Positions 41,783 to 50,885 of a stretch of 64,000 nt of DNA are shown piece by piece (position 1 is the stretch's first letter; each line of letters starts with the position of its first letter). The notes beneath the pieces were generated by a model. That model did not search any database and had not been told where the DNA came from. It worked only from the letters and a program-made list of their open reading frames with translations. A program made the translations under genes and the position numbers. The DNA comes from Oscillospiraceae bacterium (lineage in GTDB: Bacteria; Bacillota; Clostridia; Oscillospirales; Ruminococcaceae), in assembly GCA_018380115.1 (NCBI GenBank), contig JAGZUF010000006.1, forward strand, positions 65,874 to 129,873. The letters run 5' to 3'.

Positions 41783-42075
41783 ATACCACAAACACAGTAC
41801 AAAGGCTTCTTTTCACGGCTTGTCATCCTTTACCAAAAGGGTGGCTCAAAAAGAAAAAAACCGGAAAATCCTTCTGCCAAAATAGCTGCAAAGCCTTTTT
41901 TGAACCCGGAGGTCCCATTTTCAACAGATATCTTTTTTGCAGCGTATATCCAGAAAAGGACAAGCCTTAGTTATGGCCTGCCTTTTTTGCAATATGTATG
42001 CAGAAGCGGGCCTCTGCCCTAATTCAGGCCGGAAGCACGCTTTTCAACACCGGATGCCGCAGCCGCAAATTTCCG
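41783..42075. other. Long leader region before the eno promoter
   Basis: About 290 bases, lower in GC than the surroundings, without convincing ORF or RNA structure. An open frame at 41937-42194 spans the eno promoter and has no ribosome site, so it is not called. Confidence 0.4.
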
Positions 42076-42104
42076 TTGATTTTGCAGGCAAAAGCGGATA
42101 TAAT
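42076..42104 (+). promoter_or_regulatory. Promoter of eno
   Basis: TTGATT (42076-42081), 17-base spacer, TATAAT (42099-42104), about 75 bases before the start codon. Confidence 0.7.
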
Positions 42105-42154
42105 CAAGTGAGTAAGTTGCAACTAACCGTTTTACAAAACATTTCCCTTGTTAG

Positions 42155-43477
<1,323 letters not shown>

Positions 43478-43507
43478 CGTCCCGTCTTCTTTCACGGCTC
43501 CTTTTCT

Positions 43508-43535
43508 GGGCCCGGCAAGCATGCCGGGCCCTTTT
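43508..43535 (+). terminator. Terminator of eno
   Basis: 10-bp stem GGGCCCGGCA/TGCCGGGCCC (43508-43517 with 43522-43531) followed by TTTT. Confidence 0.85.
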
Positions 43536-43673
43536 CCTTCGCCTGCATGCGGCACCGCTTGCGCGGCACAGAGCCGGTGCGCTACAATAAAGAGACGCGA
43601 AAAGGCCGAATCCTGCCGTTCCGCTGCCCGCTGCGGCTCATTTTATTCCATAAAAATCATCTGTAACAGCAGC

Positions 43674-43686
43674 GCAACCCAAAGTT
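43674..43686 (+). repeat. Left attachment-site repeat (attL core)
   Basis: GCAACCCAAAGTT, identical to 54491-54503. It lies between the eno terminator and the first element gene. The flanks beyond 13 bases do not match, as expected for a recombination core. Confidence 0.65.
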
Positions 43687-43766
43687 ATTGGCTTATTGTT
43701 TCCTGCGTGGAATCCAGTAGAACAGCGCGCAAAAAACCGCGTAGAATCGACAATTTGAGTTTCTAT

Positions 43767-43822
43767 CATGGAACCGCATGGAACTGGATGGAACCGGCTA
43801 AAGGGAAAAAATAAGGGAAAAC
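43767..43822 (+). repeat. Tandem 10-mers and integrase arm-like repeat, left end
   Basis: Three head-to-tail 10-mers (CATGGAACCG, CATGGAACTG, GATGGAACCG) at 43767-43796, then at 43799-43822 a 24-base stretch built of two AAGGGAAAA units. The latter recurs with one mismatch at 54399-54422 at the other end. Both copies lie inside the putative att cores, the place of integrase arm-type sites. Confidence 0.55.
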
Positions 43823-43885
43823 TTTTGCCCCCGCCGAAGCCCATAGAAGGGGCAAAGCGGGGGCTTGATATTCCCCAAGATAGCC

Positions 43886-44003
43886 GAAAGCCCCTGCCTA
43901 CAGGGCAGGGGCTTTCATGCCGGACAGGAGGAAGCACCCCCGCCAGCCTCGCGCGGCCTTTGGGGGATGGGCAGGGGCCGGGGAAAAAGCCGGCCCCTTT
44001 TTT
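43886..44003. terminator. Hairpins at the element's left end
   Basis: A 13-bp stem (43886-43898 with 43904-43916, GAAAGCCCCTGCC) and a second stem GGGGCCGG/CCGGCCCC (43974-43981 with 43990-43997) followed by six T on the plus strand. The first may end the leftward scaffold operon; the second blocks rightward read-through from the chromosome. No gene lies in 43687-44001. Confidence 0.6.
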
Positions 44004-44535
44004 ATAGAGAGTTGAACCACTCGGAAAACAGCGCGCGCGGCTCCAAAGATGGAGGGTGTGCAATTTCTCCGCTGTCTTTGATAGCCGGGTAACCCATCAA
44101 TCCAAATGCTCCGGGGTCGGCCTGACGGGCCGCCGCAAAAAATTCATCAAAGCCGATAATTTTGCCCTCCTGAACGGGCAAGTTCTTCGCCCTTAATTCG
44201 GCTTCGAACGTTTTTCGCGCCGCATTGCTGGAAAACTCAATTTCGGCCATCGCTGCACGGGCTGCGTTCTGGAACTCAAATTCCCGCTGCATTCCGTCCA
44301 GCTTCTCGGCGGCGGTACGTTCTGCCGCTTCGGCTTTCGCCTTGTACTCGGTGTCAAGCTCGCCCAGTTTGGCGGTTGCCTCGGAATATTTCTCGGCGGC
44401 GGCGTCACGTTCGGCGGTCAGTGTGGCAATCTGCTGCTTGTGGCGTTCAATGTCTGCGCCGTGCAGTTTCATAAGCTGGTCTATCTGCTCATCGGTAATG
44501 TCTGGTATAATGCTTTTCAATTCGTCCTTTTTCAC
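44002..44535 (-). CDS. Phage GP20-type scaffold protein
   Basis: 177 residues. N-terminal KKDELKSIIPDITDEQIDQLMKLHG and a long charged coiled coil (about 25-110, IERHKQQIATLTAERDAAAEKY...) with an EFEFQNAARAAMAEIEFSSNAARKTFEAEL segment and the Gly/Pro-rich tail are typical of the phage minor structural protein GP20 scaffold family. Scaffolds guide procapsid assembly. GTG 44535 lies seven bases after AAAGGAGG. No capsid or portal gene accompanies it, so its partner shell must come from elsewhere. Confidence 0.85.
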   Translation of the reverse strand: MKKDELKSIIPDITDEQIDQLMKLHGADIERHKQQIATLTAERDAAAEKYSEATAKLGELDTEYKAKAEAAERTAAEKLDGMQREFEFQNAARAAMAEIEFSSNAARKTFEAELRAKNLPVQEGKIIGFDEFFAAARQADPGAFGLMGYPAIKDSGEIAHPPSLEPRALFSEWFNSL

Positions 44536-44629
44536 TGTATAGCCTCCTTTCAAAAAATCCCCGTGTGTAAATCGGCGCTGACGGCTGCGGGGGCGCCGCG
44601 CTGGGGGGCGGGGGAAGGCCCCCCTACCC

Positions 44630-45196
44630 TCAAGCGGGAATAACATCATCAATTTTCATTTTGAACATTTCAATGAAGCCTTCCGTTGCGTGTCCAACCT
44701 CTGCGCTTGGCGTCGTAATTGTGCGGGCAAGGTCTGCTTGCAGCTCCTTCAAAGCATCCAGCCGGACCTTCTGCGGGCAGTCGTCAACCTTCATGCCATT
44801 TGCCGCGGCAGCGGATGCAATGGCGCGGTAAGTAAGCGCGTTATAGCCATACTTAACCAGCAGGCCGTACACTTCTTCTTGTGTTACATTGGTGCGGCCT
44901 CTAAGTACGTCTACAACGGCGGCGCACTCCCTATCGGGGGCGGCATATAACTGTGCCTGTGCCTCTGCGGTCAGCGTGTCCATCACAGCAGCGGCCCGTG
45001 CGCGCAGCTCCGTGCACTTCCTGTCAAAGGCTTCCTTTGCATCGTTGCCGTACAGGTGGCCCGGCTCCGGGATTGTGTCGCCGCCTTTCATGGACTGCAT
45101 AAAGGCAATGCGTGAAGTCTCGGACGCGGCTTTGTACTCGGCTGCAAAAGCATCAAGCACAGCTTTCAATTCTTTGTTTGCGGTGTAATTGTTCAT
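44630..45196 (-). CDS. Hypothetical element protein (188 aa)
   Basis: Soluble, largely helical, Ala/Glu-rich: NKELKAVLDAFAAEYKAASETSRIAF at the start, LTAEAQAQLYAAPDRECAAVVDVLRGRTNVTQEEVYGLLVKYGYN in the middle. ATG 45196 follows AAAGGA. It sits between the sigma factor and the scaffold gene, 94 bases from the latter, so it may also act in particle formation. No family recognised. Confidence 0.65.
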   Translation of the reverse strand: MNNYTANKELKAVLDAFAAEYKAASETSRIAFMQSMKGGDTIPEPGHLYGNDAKEAFDRKCTELRARAAAVMDTLTAEAQAQLYAAPDRECAAVVDVLRGRTNVTQEEVYGLLVKYGYNALTYRAIASAAAANGMKVDDCPQKVRLDALKELQADLARTITTPSAEVGHATEGFIEMFKMKIDDVIPA

Positions 45197-45234
45197 GTTT
45201 TTCTGTCCTTTCTTTTTTCTAATATTTGCGGTGT

Positions 45235-46149
45235 TCATTGGCCTGTCTGTCTTTGATCCTCACCCCCTCCCCATATCCCGAAATCAGCTTCAAAGCGGGC
45301 AAACTCGGCCATTAGGCGCCTATCTTCGGCCCGGCGCTGTTCGGCGGCTTTCCCTTCTGCCCACTCCGCCCAGCGTTCCGGCGCGCTGCCGCCCGTTTTC
45401 CATGCGCTGACACCCGTATGGCGGTATGCCCGGCTTACTATCTCGGCGCGGAACTGCGCCAGCCGGCAGGAATTACGGCGGCGCATAGCCCGAAGCCCGG
45501 CCTGCTCCTGTGACTGAACACGCTGCTTTGATACGCCCATCACAGCGGCAAGCTGTGTATGTGTCATGCCTGAAAAATATCGCTGCCGAAGCACAGATGC
45601 AAGCCGGGGGGCTATGGCCCGCAAGCTATCTTCAAGCGCCGCGTGAAGCTGCTCCGTCCAGATTTTTTCTTCCGCGTTTTCCATCTGGGCCGCCGCCCCG
45701 GCATCCGGCACAAGCTCGGCCCGCGTGGCGCTCTCTGCGTCCTCGGCGTCTATGGGGGCGTCAAGGCTGCATGCGCGGCAAAGCGGCTCCTGCTTCTGGC
45801 GTTCCGTCCGCAGGCCCACAAGGGCGCGGAACTCCTTGCGGAAGTGATAGGGGAAGTAGGTTGCGAACTTTACGCCCGCCTGCGGGTCATAGCCTTGGGC
45901 AGCGGCCAGAATGGCGGGAAAACTGATCTGCTGCACGTCCTCCATGGTCACGCCCGCTGCCTCGGCCCGCTCCCTGTATGCGCTGTACAGCCGCCAGCCC
46001 AGCAGAGAGCACAAGCCCTGGTTCTGCTCCCACAGCTGCGCAGCGGCTCCGTTGTCCCCCGCTTTGACGCGGGCCGCCAGTTCTTCATTTGTGGGCGACG
46101 GTTCGCCATCTGTTCGCGGGTTTTCTCTTGCTTCGCTCTCGCTTTGCAT
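45235..46149 (-). CDS. Sigma-70 family RNA polymerase sigma factor
   Basis: 304 residues. Region 2-like part GLCSLLGWRLYSAYRERAEAAGVTMEDVQQISFPAILAAAQGYDPQAGVKFATYFPYHFRKEFRAL and region 4 helix-turn-helix LRQRYFSGMTHTQLAAVMGVSKQRVQSQEQAGLRAMRR, followed by a 70-residue Arg/Glu-rich tail. Sigma factors of this type direct late transcription in several Firmicute phages and conjugative elements. ATG 46149 follows GGGAGGG. The genes immediately downstream (188-aa protein, scaffold) are candidate targets. Confidence 0.85.
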   Translation of the reverse strand: MQSESEARENPRTDGEPSPTNEELAARVKAGDNGAAAQLWEQNQGLCSLLGWRLYSAYRERAEAAGVTMEDVQQISFPAILAAAQGYDPQAGVKFATYFPYHFRKEFRALVGLRTERQKQEPLCRACSLDAPIDAEDAESATRAELVPDAGAAAQMENAEEKIWTEQLHAALEDSLRAIAPRLASVLRQRYFSGMTHTQLAAVMGVSKQRVQSQEQAGLRAMRRRNSCRLAQFRAEIVSRAYRHTGVSAWKTGGSAPERWAEWAEGKAAEQRRAEDRRLMAEFARFEADFGIWGGGEDQRQTGQ

Positions 46150-46216
46150 TGCGCTGCCCTCCCGTCTGGTGTATAATGGTTTCAGTGTTCAGGCCGTCCG
46201 GGAGGGCGGCTTTTTT
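46149..46216 (+). ncRNA. Possible short antisense RNA unit opposite the sigma-factor leader
   Basis: TTGCGC (46149-46154), 17-base spacer, TATAAT (46172-46177), then a hairpin GCCGTCC-GGGA-GGGCGGC (46193-46210) with six T (46211-46216). The transcript would be only about 30-35 bases and antisense to the mRNA just upstream of the sigma-factor start. Confidence 0.35.
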
Positions 46217-46227
46217 ACTGCAAAGGG

Positions 46228-46404
46228 CTATTCCCCGGCGATAATTCGCAGGCTACTGGCAATGTCCGTCACCGCGCAGCCGTGCAGCACGCGGCCGGGG
46301 TATACTTCAAGCCGTGTGCACCATGCGCAATGCTCGCCCCGGCAAAGCTCCTGCCCGCCCCTGCCGGACAGCAGCGGGCAATATTTTTCCTCTTGGCTTT
46401 CCAT
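46228..46404 (-). CDS. Cys-rich small protein (58 aa)
   Basis: ATG 46404 follows AAAGGAGGTGG. Five Cys and two His, in YCPLLSGRGGQELCRGEHCAWC plus a later GCAV, suggest a metal-binding knuckle. The final part VTDIASSLRIIAGE is hydrophobic. It precedes the sigma gene in the same operon. Similar short Cys-rich proteins are common in phage early regions; no function known. Confidence 0.7.
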   Translation of the reverse strand: MESQEEKYCPLLSGRGGQELCRGEHCAWCTRLEVYPGRVLHGCAVTDIASSLRIIAGE

Positions 46405-46529
46405 CGGTTTCCACCTCCTTTGCACACGGGCGCCCCGCCCGTGTTTGCCGCCGCGGGCGGGGCCTGTGCCCGGTATCTGCCCCAGCATCGGGGCCTTGTA
46501 TCTTGCCGGGTAAGCTGTTCTTTATGGGG

Positions 46530-46802
46530 TTACATCGGGGAACTTTTCAAAAATGCTCTAAAATCCTCTGCCCCGTAACCAGTATAGGGCTTCCCCTTAT
46601 GGTGCCAGATGCAATCAAAGGCTTGGGCAACGCTCTTTGCCGTGTTCTCGCCGCGCCCCAAGACCAGAACGCCCTTCCCATCAAGGTAAAACAGAGAACA
46701 CCCCCGAAAAATGGGAGATTGTGCGACAGAAAGCGTTATCCCCTCGCGCTCTATGGTTTGCATGTTTTGGGCAGCCCTTGCAATTTCCTTTCGCTTGTTC
46801 AC
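46530..46802 (-). CDS. Hypothetical small protein (90 aa)
   Basis: GTG 46802 follows GGAAGGGGG and overlaps the stop of the upstream 32-aa ORF. Soluble, basic N-terminus (NKRKEIARAAQNMQTIEREG) and a beta-rich middle (SLFYLDGKGVLVLGRGENTAKSVAQAFDCIWHHKGKPY). No family recognised. 125 bases separate it from the next gene. Confidence 0.6.
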   Translation of the reverse strand: MNKRKEIARAAQNMQTIEREGITLSVAQSPIFRGCSLFYLDGKGVLVLGRGENTAKSVAQAFDCIWHHKGKPYTGYGAEDFRAFLKSSPM

Positions 46803-46897
46803 TGCCGCGCCCCCTTCCTCTCGGCCAGCAGGCCCGCCGCTGTAAACGCTGCGCCCAAGGCAAACCCAAGGGCCAGCATTGCCAAATATGTACACAT
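46799..46897 (-). CDS. Tiny membrane protein (32 aa)
   Basis: ATG 46897 follows TGGAGG eight bases away. One hydrophobic helix (TYLAMLALGFALGAAFTAAG) then a short basic tail AERKGARQ. Its TGA overlaps the GTG of the 90-aa gene, so the two are translationally coupled. Confidence 0.55.
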   Translation of the reverse strand: MCTYLAMLALGFALGAAFTAAGLLAERKGARQ

Positions 46898-46955
46898 TTG
46901 CAAAACCTCCATTTTCATGTTAAAGTGCAGGTGAAACGGGGCTTGTTATTCCGTC

Positions 46956-47183
46956 TCACTCTTGGCCGCTTCGGTGTTCCTGCACCGGGGCGGCTTCTTC
47001 TTTTTCACTGCGCTTTCGTACCCATTCGCGCAGGCCGTCACGAGAAACACGGGTGCGGGTGCCAAGCTTAAACGCCGGGAAGTCTGCCGCGTGCGTCAGC
47101 TCATACACTTTTTTGGGGCTTATGCCCAGTTCTTCCGCTGCTTCGTATACACTCATTGTGAGCCGCTGCACTCGTTCCGTCAC
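46956..47183 (-). CDS. Excisionase-type helix-turn-helix protein
   Basis: 75 residues of the MerR-like HTH_17 excisionase family: MSVYEAAEELGISPKKVYELTHAADFPAFKLGTRTRVSRDGLREWVRKR. Proteins of this kind help excision or control element genes. GTG 47183 lies eight bases after GGGAGG. It is far from the integrase (6 kb), which hints at a regulatory role or an unusual gene order. Confidence 0.8.
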   Translation of the reverse strand: MTERVQRLTMSVYEAAEELGISPKKVYELTHAADFPAFKLGTRTRVSRDGLREWVRKRSEKEEAAPVQEHRSGQE

Positions 47184-47186
47184 CTT

Positions 47187-47328
47187 TTACGCCTCCCTTC
47201 TCTGCTTGGGATGAAAGATGCACCCAACTGTGCCGGATGCTTCGTCCAAAATAATCACTTGCGCGCCGAGCTCCTGCGCTGTCGTTATCCAGCAGCCGCC
47301 CATCCAGCGGGCAGATAATTTCTTTCAT
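47187..47328 (-). pseudogene. Small ORF with probable one-base indel
   Basis: ATG 47328 has a perfect site (AAAGGAG). Its frame begins MKEIICPLDGRLLDNDS but then runs on in Arg/Ser-rich sequence through the excisionase gene to 47101. Skipping one base near 47275 gives a sensible ending, QELGAQVIILDEASGTVG and on to a TAA at 47187, three bases before the next GTG. I therefore read it as about 46 residues with an indel; an intact overlapping ORF is the alternative. Confidence 0.45.
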
Positions 47329-47394
47329 GCTTTTCTCCTTTCGTTTGATAGCCCCCAATAGGGGCGCTGCTCTCCGGTCACGTTTTGCCCTGTG

Positions 47395-47616
47395 GAAAGT
47401 GTGACGCGAAAAGTGGCTTAAATACTGGCTTTGTGGGCTTTTGTCACGCGTCACACTTTTTCCACAACTCCCTACACTTTTACATATATCCTTTTTCTTT
47501 TCTCTCTTTTCTCTTTTATTTCAGATATATATATAAAAGTGTGACAGTGTGACAAGTAGTAAAAAATGGCTTAAATACTGGTTTTTTTGCGTCACGGTTT
47601 TTTGTGAAAAACCGTG
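47395..47616. other. Candidate replication origin (iterons)
   Basis: AT-rich noncoding stretch downstream of the primase gene. It has GTGTGAC or its complement at least five times (near 47398, 47453-47457, 47540, 47547 and a GTCACG at 47592), and a 15-bp direct repeat TGGCTTAAATACTGG at 47414-47428 and 47567-47581. A pyrimidine-only run and (AT) tract lie between. Iterons plus AT-rich DNA next to a P4-type primase fit an origin. Confidence 0.6.
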
Positions 47617-49134
47617 TCAAAGTGTTACAAAGCCCCGCCCTGTTTTCCCGTTGTAAAATGGGCGCCGGATTGAAGCGCTTGAAAGCCCTGTCAGAATACA
47701 AACTTCCCGTGCAAATTTTGTCCGTGTGGGTATGTTGCGGTGCCCTGCCCCCGTGCACCACCGGCAAAAGGCATCGTATACGGGTGGAATTGCCTCCCCG
47801 TCAACGTCCCCATATTCAGCCAGAAAAGCGGCTATCGGGTTGTTTTCCATGGCGTAAAGGCTTAGTGCTTCTTTTACACAGTCCGGGCGGGTGAAATCCC
47901 CTTGTTTCCGCAGGCGCTTCAAGCCCTCCACGGCAAGCCGTGTCAAATACTCCATTTCTTCCCGGTTCCACGTCCGGCTTTTCAGGCTCACATCACGCCC
48001 CGGCTCCTTGCTGAAATCCCGGTTCATGGGAATAAGCAAAATCCGGCTGAAAAACGCCTTTGATTTGTCGCTTACAGGCGGCAGCGCGTTCATTGCAAAA
48101 AACAGCTTCGCGTATGATTGGAAGGTGAAAGGGTCTTTCCCTTTGCGCTCCGCAACAATTTGTTCCCCCGTTACCAGCCGCTTGAAGCTGGAAGTGTCGG
48201 GAATGTATGTTTCCGCTATATCGTCGCCAATGTTCGCGGCCTTTCCGTATACATCAGCCAGCCGGAATTTCTGCGCCATATCCTGCAAGGATAAGTAACT
48301 GGCGTTCTGGGGGCCTAAAAGCTGGGTTATCATATTCAGCAGCGTTGATTTCCCGTTGCTCCCGGATGGGCCGTACAACATAACCGCGCCCCGGTAGCTG
48401 TTGAGCAAATAGAAACAATTTCCGATTGCCTCATAAAGCAGGCTTTGCACTTCGCCGTCTCCGCAGGTGATGTCATTGATAACCTGTGCAATGCGCGGCT
48501 GCTCCGGCGCGTCCGGTATGTAGTCATAGGGGAACCGGTTCAGAAATACAAAGTCGGGCCCATAGTCAAGAAACGTGCCGGAAGAAATATCGTAAATGCG
48601 TGTGGCAAAGGGGATGAGGTTCGGGGGTGAAACTCGCTTTATCGGCGTTTTGAGGCTTACTTTGATGTACTTATATACCTCTCTGCGCTGTGTGTCCTTC
48701 AGCGTGGGCACGAGCTCCAGCATGTGCCCGTGCAGAATATCTTCGCCGGGAATGTACACCCCATCATCGTAAATATGAATGGCATTGTTTATCCTGCATG
48801 CGCCGTATTTTGCTATGAGGTAGTCGCCCATTACATTGTGAAGAAACTTCGACTTGTCAAAGAATTTCGGCAGCTGCTCCCCAGCAGGTGCAAGCCCTCC
48901 ATCCGGCGGAGTTTTAAGGCGTCCCGCACGTCTCAATTCAACCGCTTTGCCTCTGGCCTCGTTGAACTCGTCCATGCTCTTGCCCAGTTCCCCGGCTCGG
49001 TCTGCAAGCATGATTTCCCGCGCGGCCTGCAATGCTTCATTGTGGGCACAGAAGGCCAGGGCAAAAGAATCCATGGAAAGCACATTTGCCGCTGTGCATG
49101 CCTTTAAGTACATGCTGTAGGCTTCTTCCGTCAC
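47617..49134 (-). CDS. P4-type phage/plasmid primase-helicase
   Basis: 505 residues. C-terminal superfamily 3 helicase: Walker A LYGPSGSNGKSTLLNMI near 275, Walker B-like AANIGDDIAE, motif C FQSYAKLFFAMNALPP, then DUF5906/D5-like tail (FLAEYGDVDGEAIPPVYDAFCRWCTGAG). The N-terminal archaeo-eukaryotic primase half is shortened, so priming activity is doubtful while helicase loading is likely. GTG 49134 overlaps the previous stop (GTGA) with AGGAGG upstream. It lies next to the iteron region. Confidence 0.88.
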   Translation of the reverse strand: MTEEAYSMYLKACTAANVLSMDSFALAFCAHNEALQAAREIMLADRAGELGKSMDEFNEARGKAVELRRAGRLKTPPDGGLAPAGEQLPKFFDKSKFLHNVMGDYLIAKYGACRINNAIHIYDDGVYIPGEDILHGHMLELVPTLKDTQRREVYKYIKVSLKTPIKRVSPPNLIPFATRIYDISSGTFLDYGPDFVFLNRFPYDYIPDAPEQPRIAQVINDITCGDGEVQSLLYEAIGNCFYLLNSYRGAVMLYGPSGSNGKSTLLNMITQLLGPQNASYLSLQDMAQKFRLADVYGKAANIGDDIAETYIPDTSSFKRLVTGEQIVAERKGKDPFTFQSYAKLFFAMNALPPVSDKSKAFFSRILLIPMNRDFSKEPGRDVSLKSRTWNREEMEYLTRLAVEGLKRLRKQGDFTRPDCVKEALSLYAMENNPIAAFLAEYGDVDGEAIPPVYDAFCRWCTGAGHRNIPTRTKFAREVCILTGLSSASIRRPFYNGKTGRGFVTL

Positions 49135-50342
49135 GGCGTGGCCTCCTGTCTCCATGGTATTCCGCAGTAGTCCAGCACTCGCCCCCAGCCGTATTTCTCG
49201 CCGCTTTCGTCCGTACAGCATCGAAACATCCAAAACTCCCATTCTTTCGGATTTTTGGCTAGAAGCCGGTCAAAACGGTGAGGACGCTGTTCAAGGTGGA
49301 TGCCAAAACCGCACATTGTGCAGCCGGTCCGCTGGGCTTTTGTGGTGTAAAGGCTTCCGTCCGGCAGGCGTTCAATTACTCCATAGACTTCCGGCACTGG
49401 CACACGCAAATCAAGCGCCAGACGTAAGAGGTCCTGCCGTGAAAAAATCGCAAACGGGGCAGAACGCACTGTTTTGCCAAAATAGTTACAAAGGTGAGCT
49501 TTCAGACATTTTTCTCTCCGTCCGCCCTCGGAAGCCATAAGGCCCATATAAGGATAACCTTTATGTTTTTTTGCCCAATCGTTGCAGGGCTTTTCTTTCA
49601 GGTAATAGCAACACTTATCGGACACCTGAAACGGCGCGGCCTTGTACCCAAGAGCAGCTCCTTCTTCATCGGCGCCGCCGAACAGGTCAAGCCATTTTTG
49701 CGGCAGTTGCATTCGGCTGTTTGTACGGTATCCGCCATACGCGCCCGTTTCCCCGGTGATAATTGCGTGGCGAACGGTGGCGTTCTTTGCGGTGGGGTGC
49801 TGCAAGCGGCTGATTTTCTGCGCTTTTTCTTTGCTTAAAATAGGCCAGCCGTACTCTTGCAATACTTCTACTTTACTTTTAAGGGGATGCAGGAAAATGA
49901 AACGGGGCGGCGGGAGGCATTCCGCAAGAAGCGCCTGTTCTCGGCTGTAATCTTCCTCATCATTCGCAAGTGCTTCTACCTCTCTGGGCGTCAGAACCCC
50001 GCGTCCGTGATACCATTCCGCCGCATCGTATGTCCGTTCCATTTCATCCGCAATCCGCCTGTGTGCGTCCTGTATGCTCTTATCTTCCAGCGAGGAACAG
50101 CTTACACAGGTTACAGGCAGGCCGATTTCTTCAAGGAAGTAATGCAGCACTTGGCTGTCAAGTCCGCCCACTGACAGATACGGCAATCCGTGGTATTCCT
50201 GCGTAACCTTTTCGTAATAGCTCTTTGCCACCTCCTCGGCATGCCTCACTTTCCATTCGTAAGGCTTAGCCTGCATTTCAGCAAACCATTGTTCGTTCGC
50301 AGCCGCGTTGTTTTCCTCACGCTGTTGGTACACGTTTTTCAT
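49131..50342 (-). CDS. PAPS reductase-like PP-loop protein
   Basis: 403 residues. PP-loop motif YLSVGGLDSQVLHYFL near 60 (SGGxDS type with one inserted residue), LHPLKSKVEVLQEYGWP, the sulfur/metal-looking VSDKCCYYLKEKPCNDW, and a C-terminal GCTMCGFGIHLEQRPHRF that is typical of phage-encoded phosphoadenosine-phosphosulfate-reductase-like proteins. Related DndC enzymes use this fold in DNA phosphorothioation, but no DndD/E or SspB partner is present. Function in phages is unsettled. ATG 50342 follows AAAGGAACG. Confidence 0.8.
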   Translation of the reverse strand: MKNVYQQREENNAAANEQWFAEMQAKPYEWKVRHAEEVAKSYYEKVTQEYHGLPYLSVGGLDSQVLHYFLEEIGLPVTCVSCSSLEDKSIQDAHRRIADEMERTYDAAEWYHGRGVLTPREVEALANDEEDYSREQALLAECLPPPRFIFLHPLKSKVEVLQEYGWPILSKEKAQKISRLQHPTAKNATVRHAIITGETGAYGGYRTNSRMQLPQKWLDLFGGADEEGAALGYKAAPFQVSDKCCYYLKEKPCNDWAKKHKGYPYMGLMASEGGRREKCLKAHLCNYFGKTVRSAPFAIFSRQDLLRLALDLRVPVPEVYGVIERLPDGSLYTTKAQRTGCTMCGFGIHLEQRPHRFDRLLAKNPKEWEFWMFRCCTDESGEKYGWGRVLDYCGIPWRQEATP

Positions 50343-50394
50343 CTGCTCGTTCCTTTCGTGTCCGGTTTATTGGACTTATTGCGCATCTCGGTGC

Positions 50395-50769
50395 CTATTC
50401 TATGGGCCGCACAATATCGCGTATGGCCTCGTACTTCATGCCGCAGTCAAGCAGCTTCACAAGCTCGAATCCATTTTTCCGCTTGGGGCGTTCGATTATT
50501 TCAATCAGCCCCATCTGTTCCAGCTTGTTCACGGTTTCGGTCTTGGCTCTTACAAGCACAATCCCTTGCACGCTTCGTTCCCAGCGTTCCTTGTCGCATT
50601 GCCAGTTAAGAGGCGCGTGTTTTTTGGCTGCCTCCGCCGTGCTCCACCGTGGATTGCACTCTCTGTTGATGGCGTCATAAAACGCTTCGGCGGTTTCGTA
50701 TCGCCTTGCTTCCGCAATGGTCGATTTGATGTGTGAAAGCAGGTCTCGCTGCGTTTTGCTAAGCTTCAT
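50395..50769 (-). CDS. Hypothetical element protein with winged-helix look (124 aa)
   Basis: KLSKTQRDLLSHIKSTIAEARRYETAEAFYDAI and a later NKLEQMGLIEIIERPKRKNGFELVKLL segment resemble a winged helix with its wing, so DNA binding is possible. ATG 50769 overlaps the stop of a 20-aa ORF. It precedes the PAPS-reductase-like gene by 52 bases. Confidence 0.6.
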   Translation of the reverse strand: MKLSKTQRDLLSHIKSTIAEARRYETAEAFYDAINRECNPRWSTAEAAKKHAPLNWQCDKERWERSVQGIVLVRAKTETVNKLEQMGLIEIIERPKRKNGFELVKLLDCGMKYEAIRDIVRPIE

Positions 50770-50828
50770 GCGTCCATCCTCCTCTTTCTCCCCGCCACCA
50801 TCCCGGCGGGCAATGCTTCTTTGTTCAT
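50766..50828 (-). CDS. Tiny coupled ORF (20 aa)
   Basis: ATG 50828 follows AAAGGAGGG; peptide MNKEALPAGMVAGRKRRMDA ends in TGA overlapping the next ATG. It could be a real peptide or only a translation-coupling leader. Confidence 0.4.
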   Translation of the reverse strand: MNKEALPAGMVAGRKRRMDA

Positions 50829-50885
50829 TGGCTTGTCCCTCCTTTGTTGTTTCTGTCCACAGTTAGACACGTGTTTTACAGGGTT

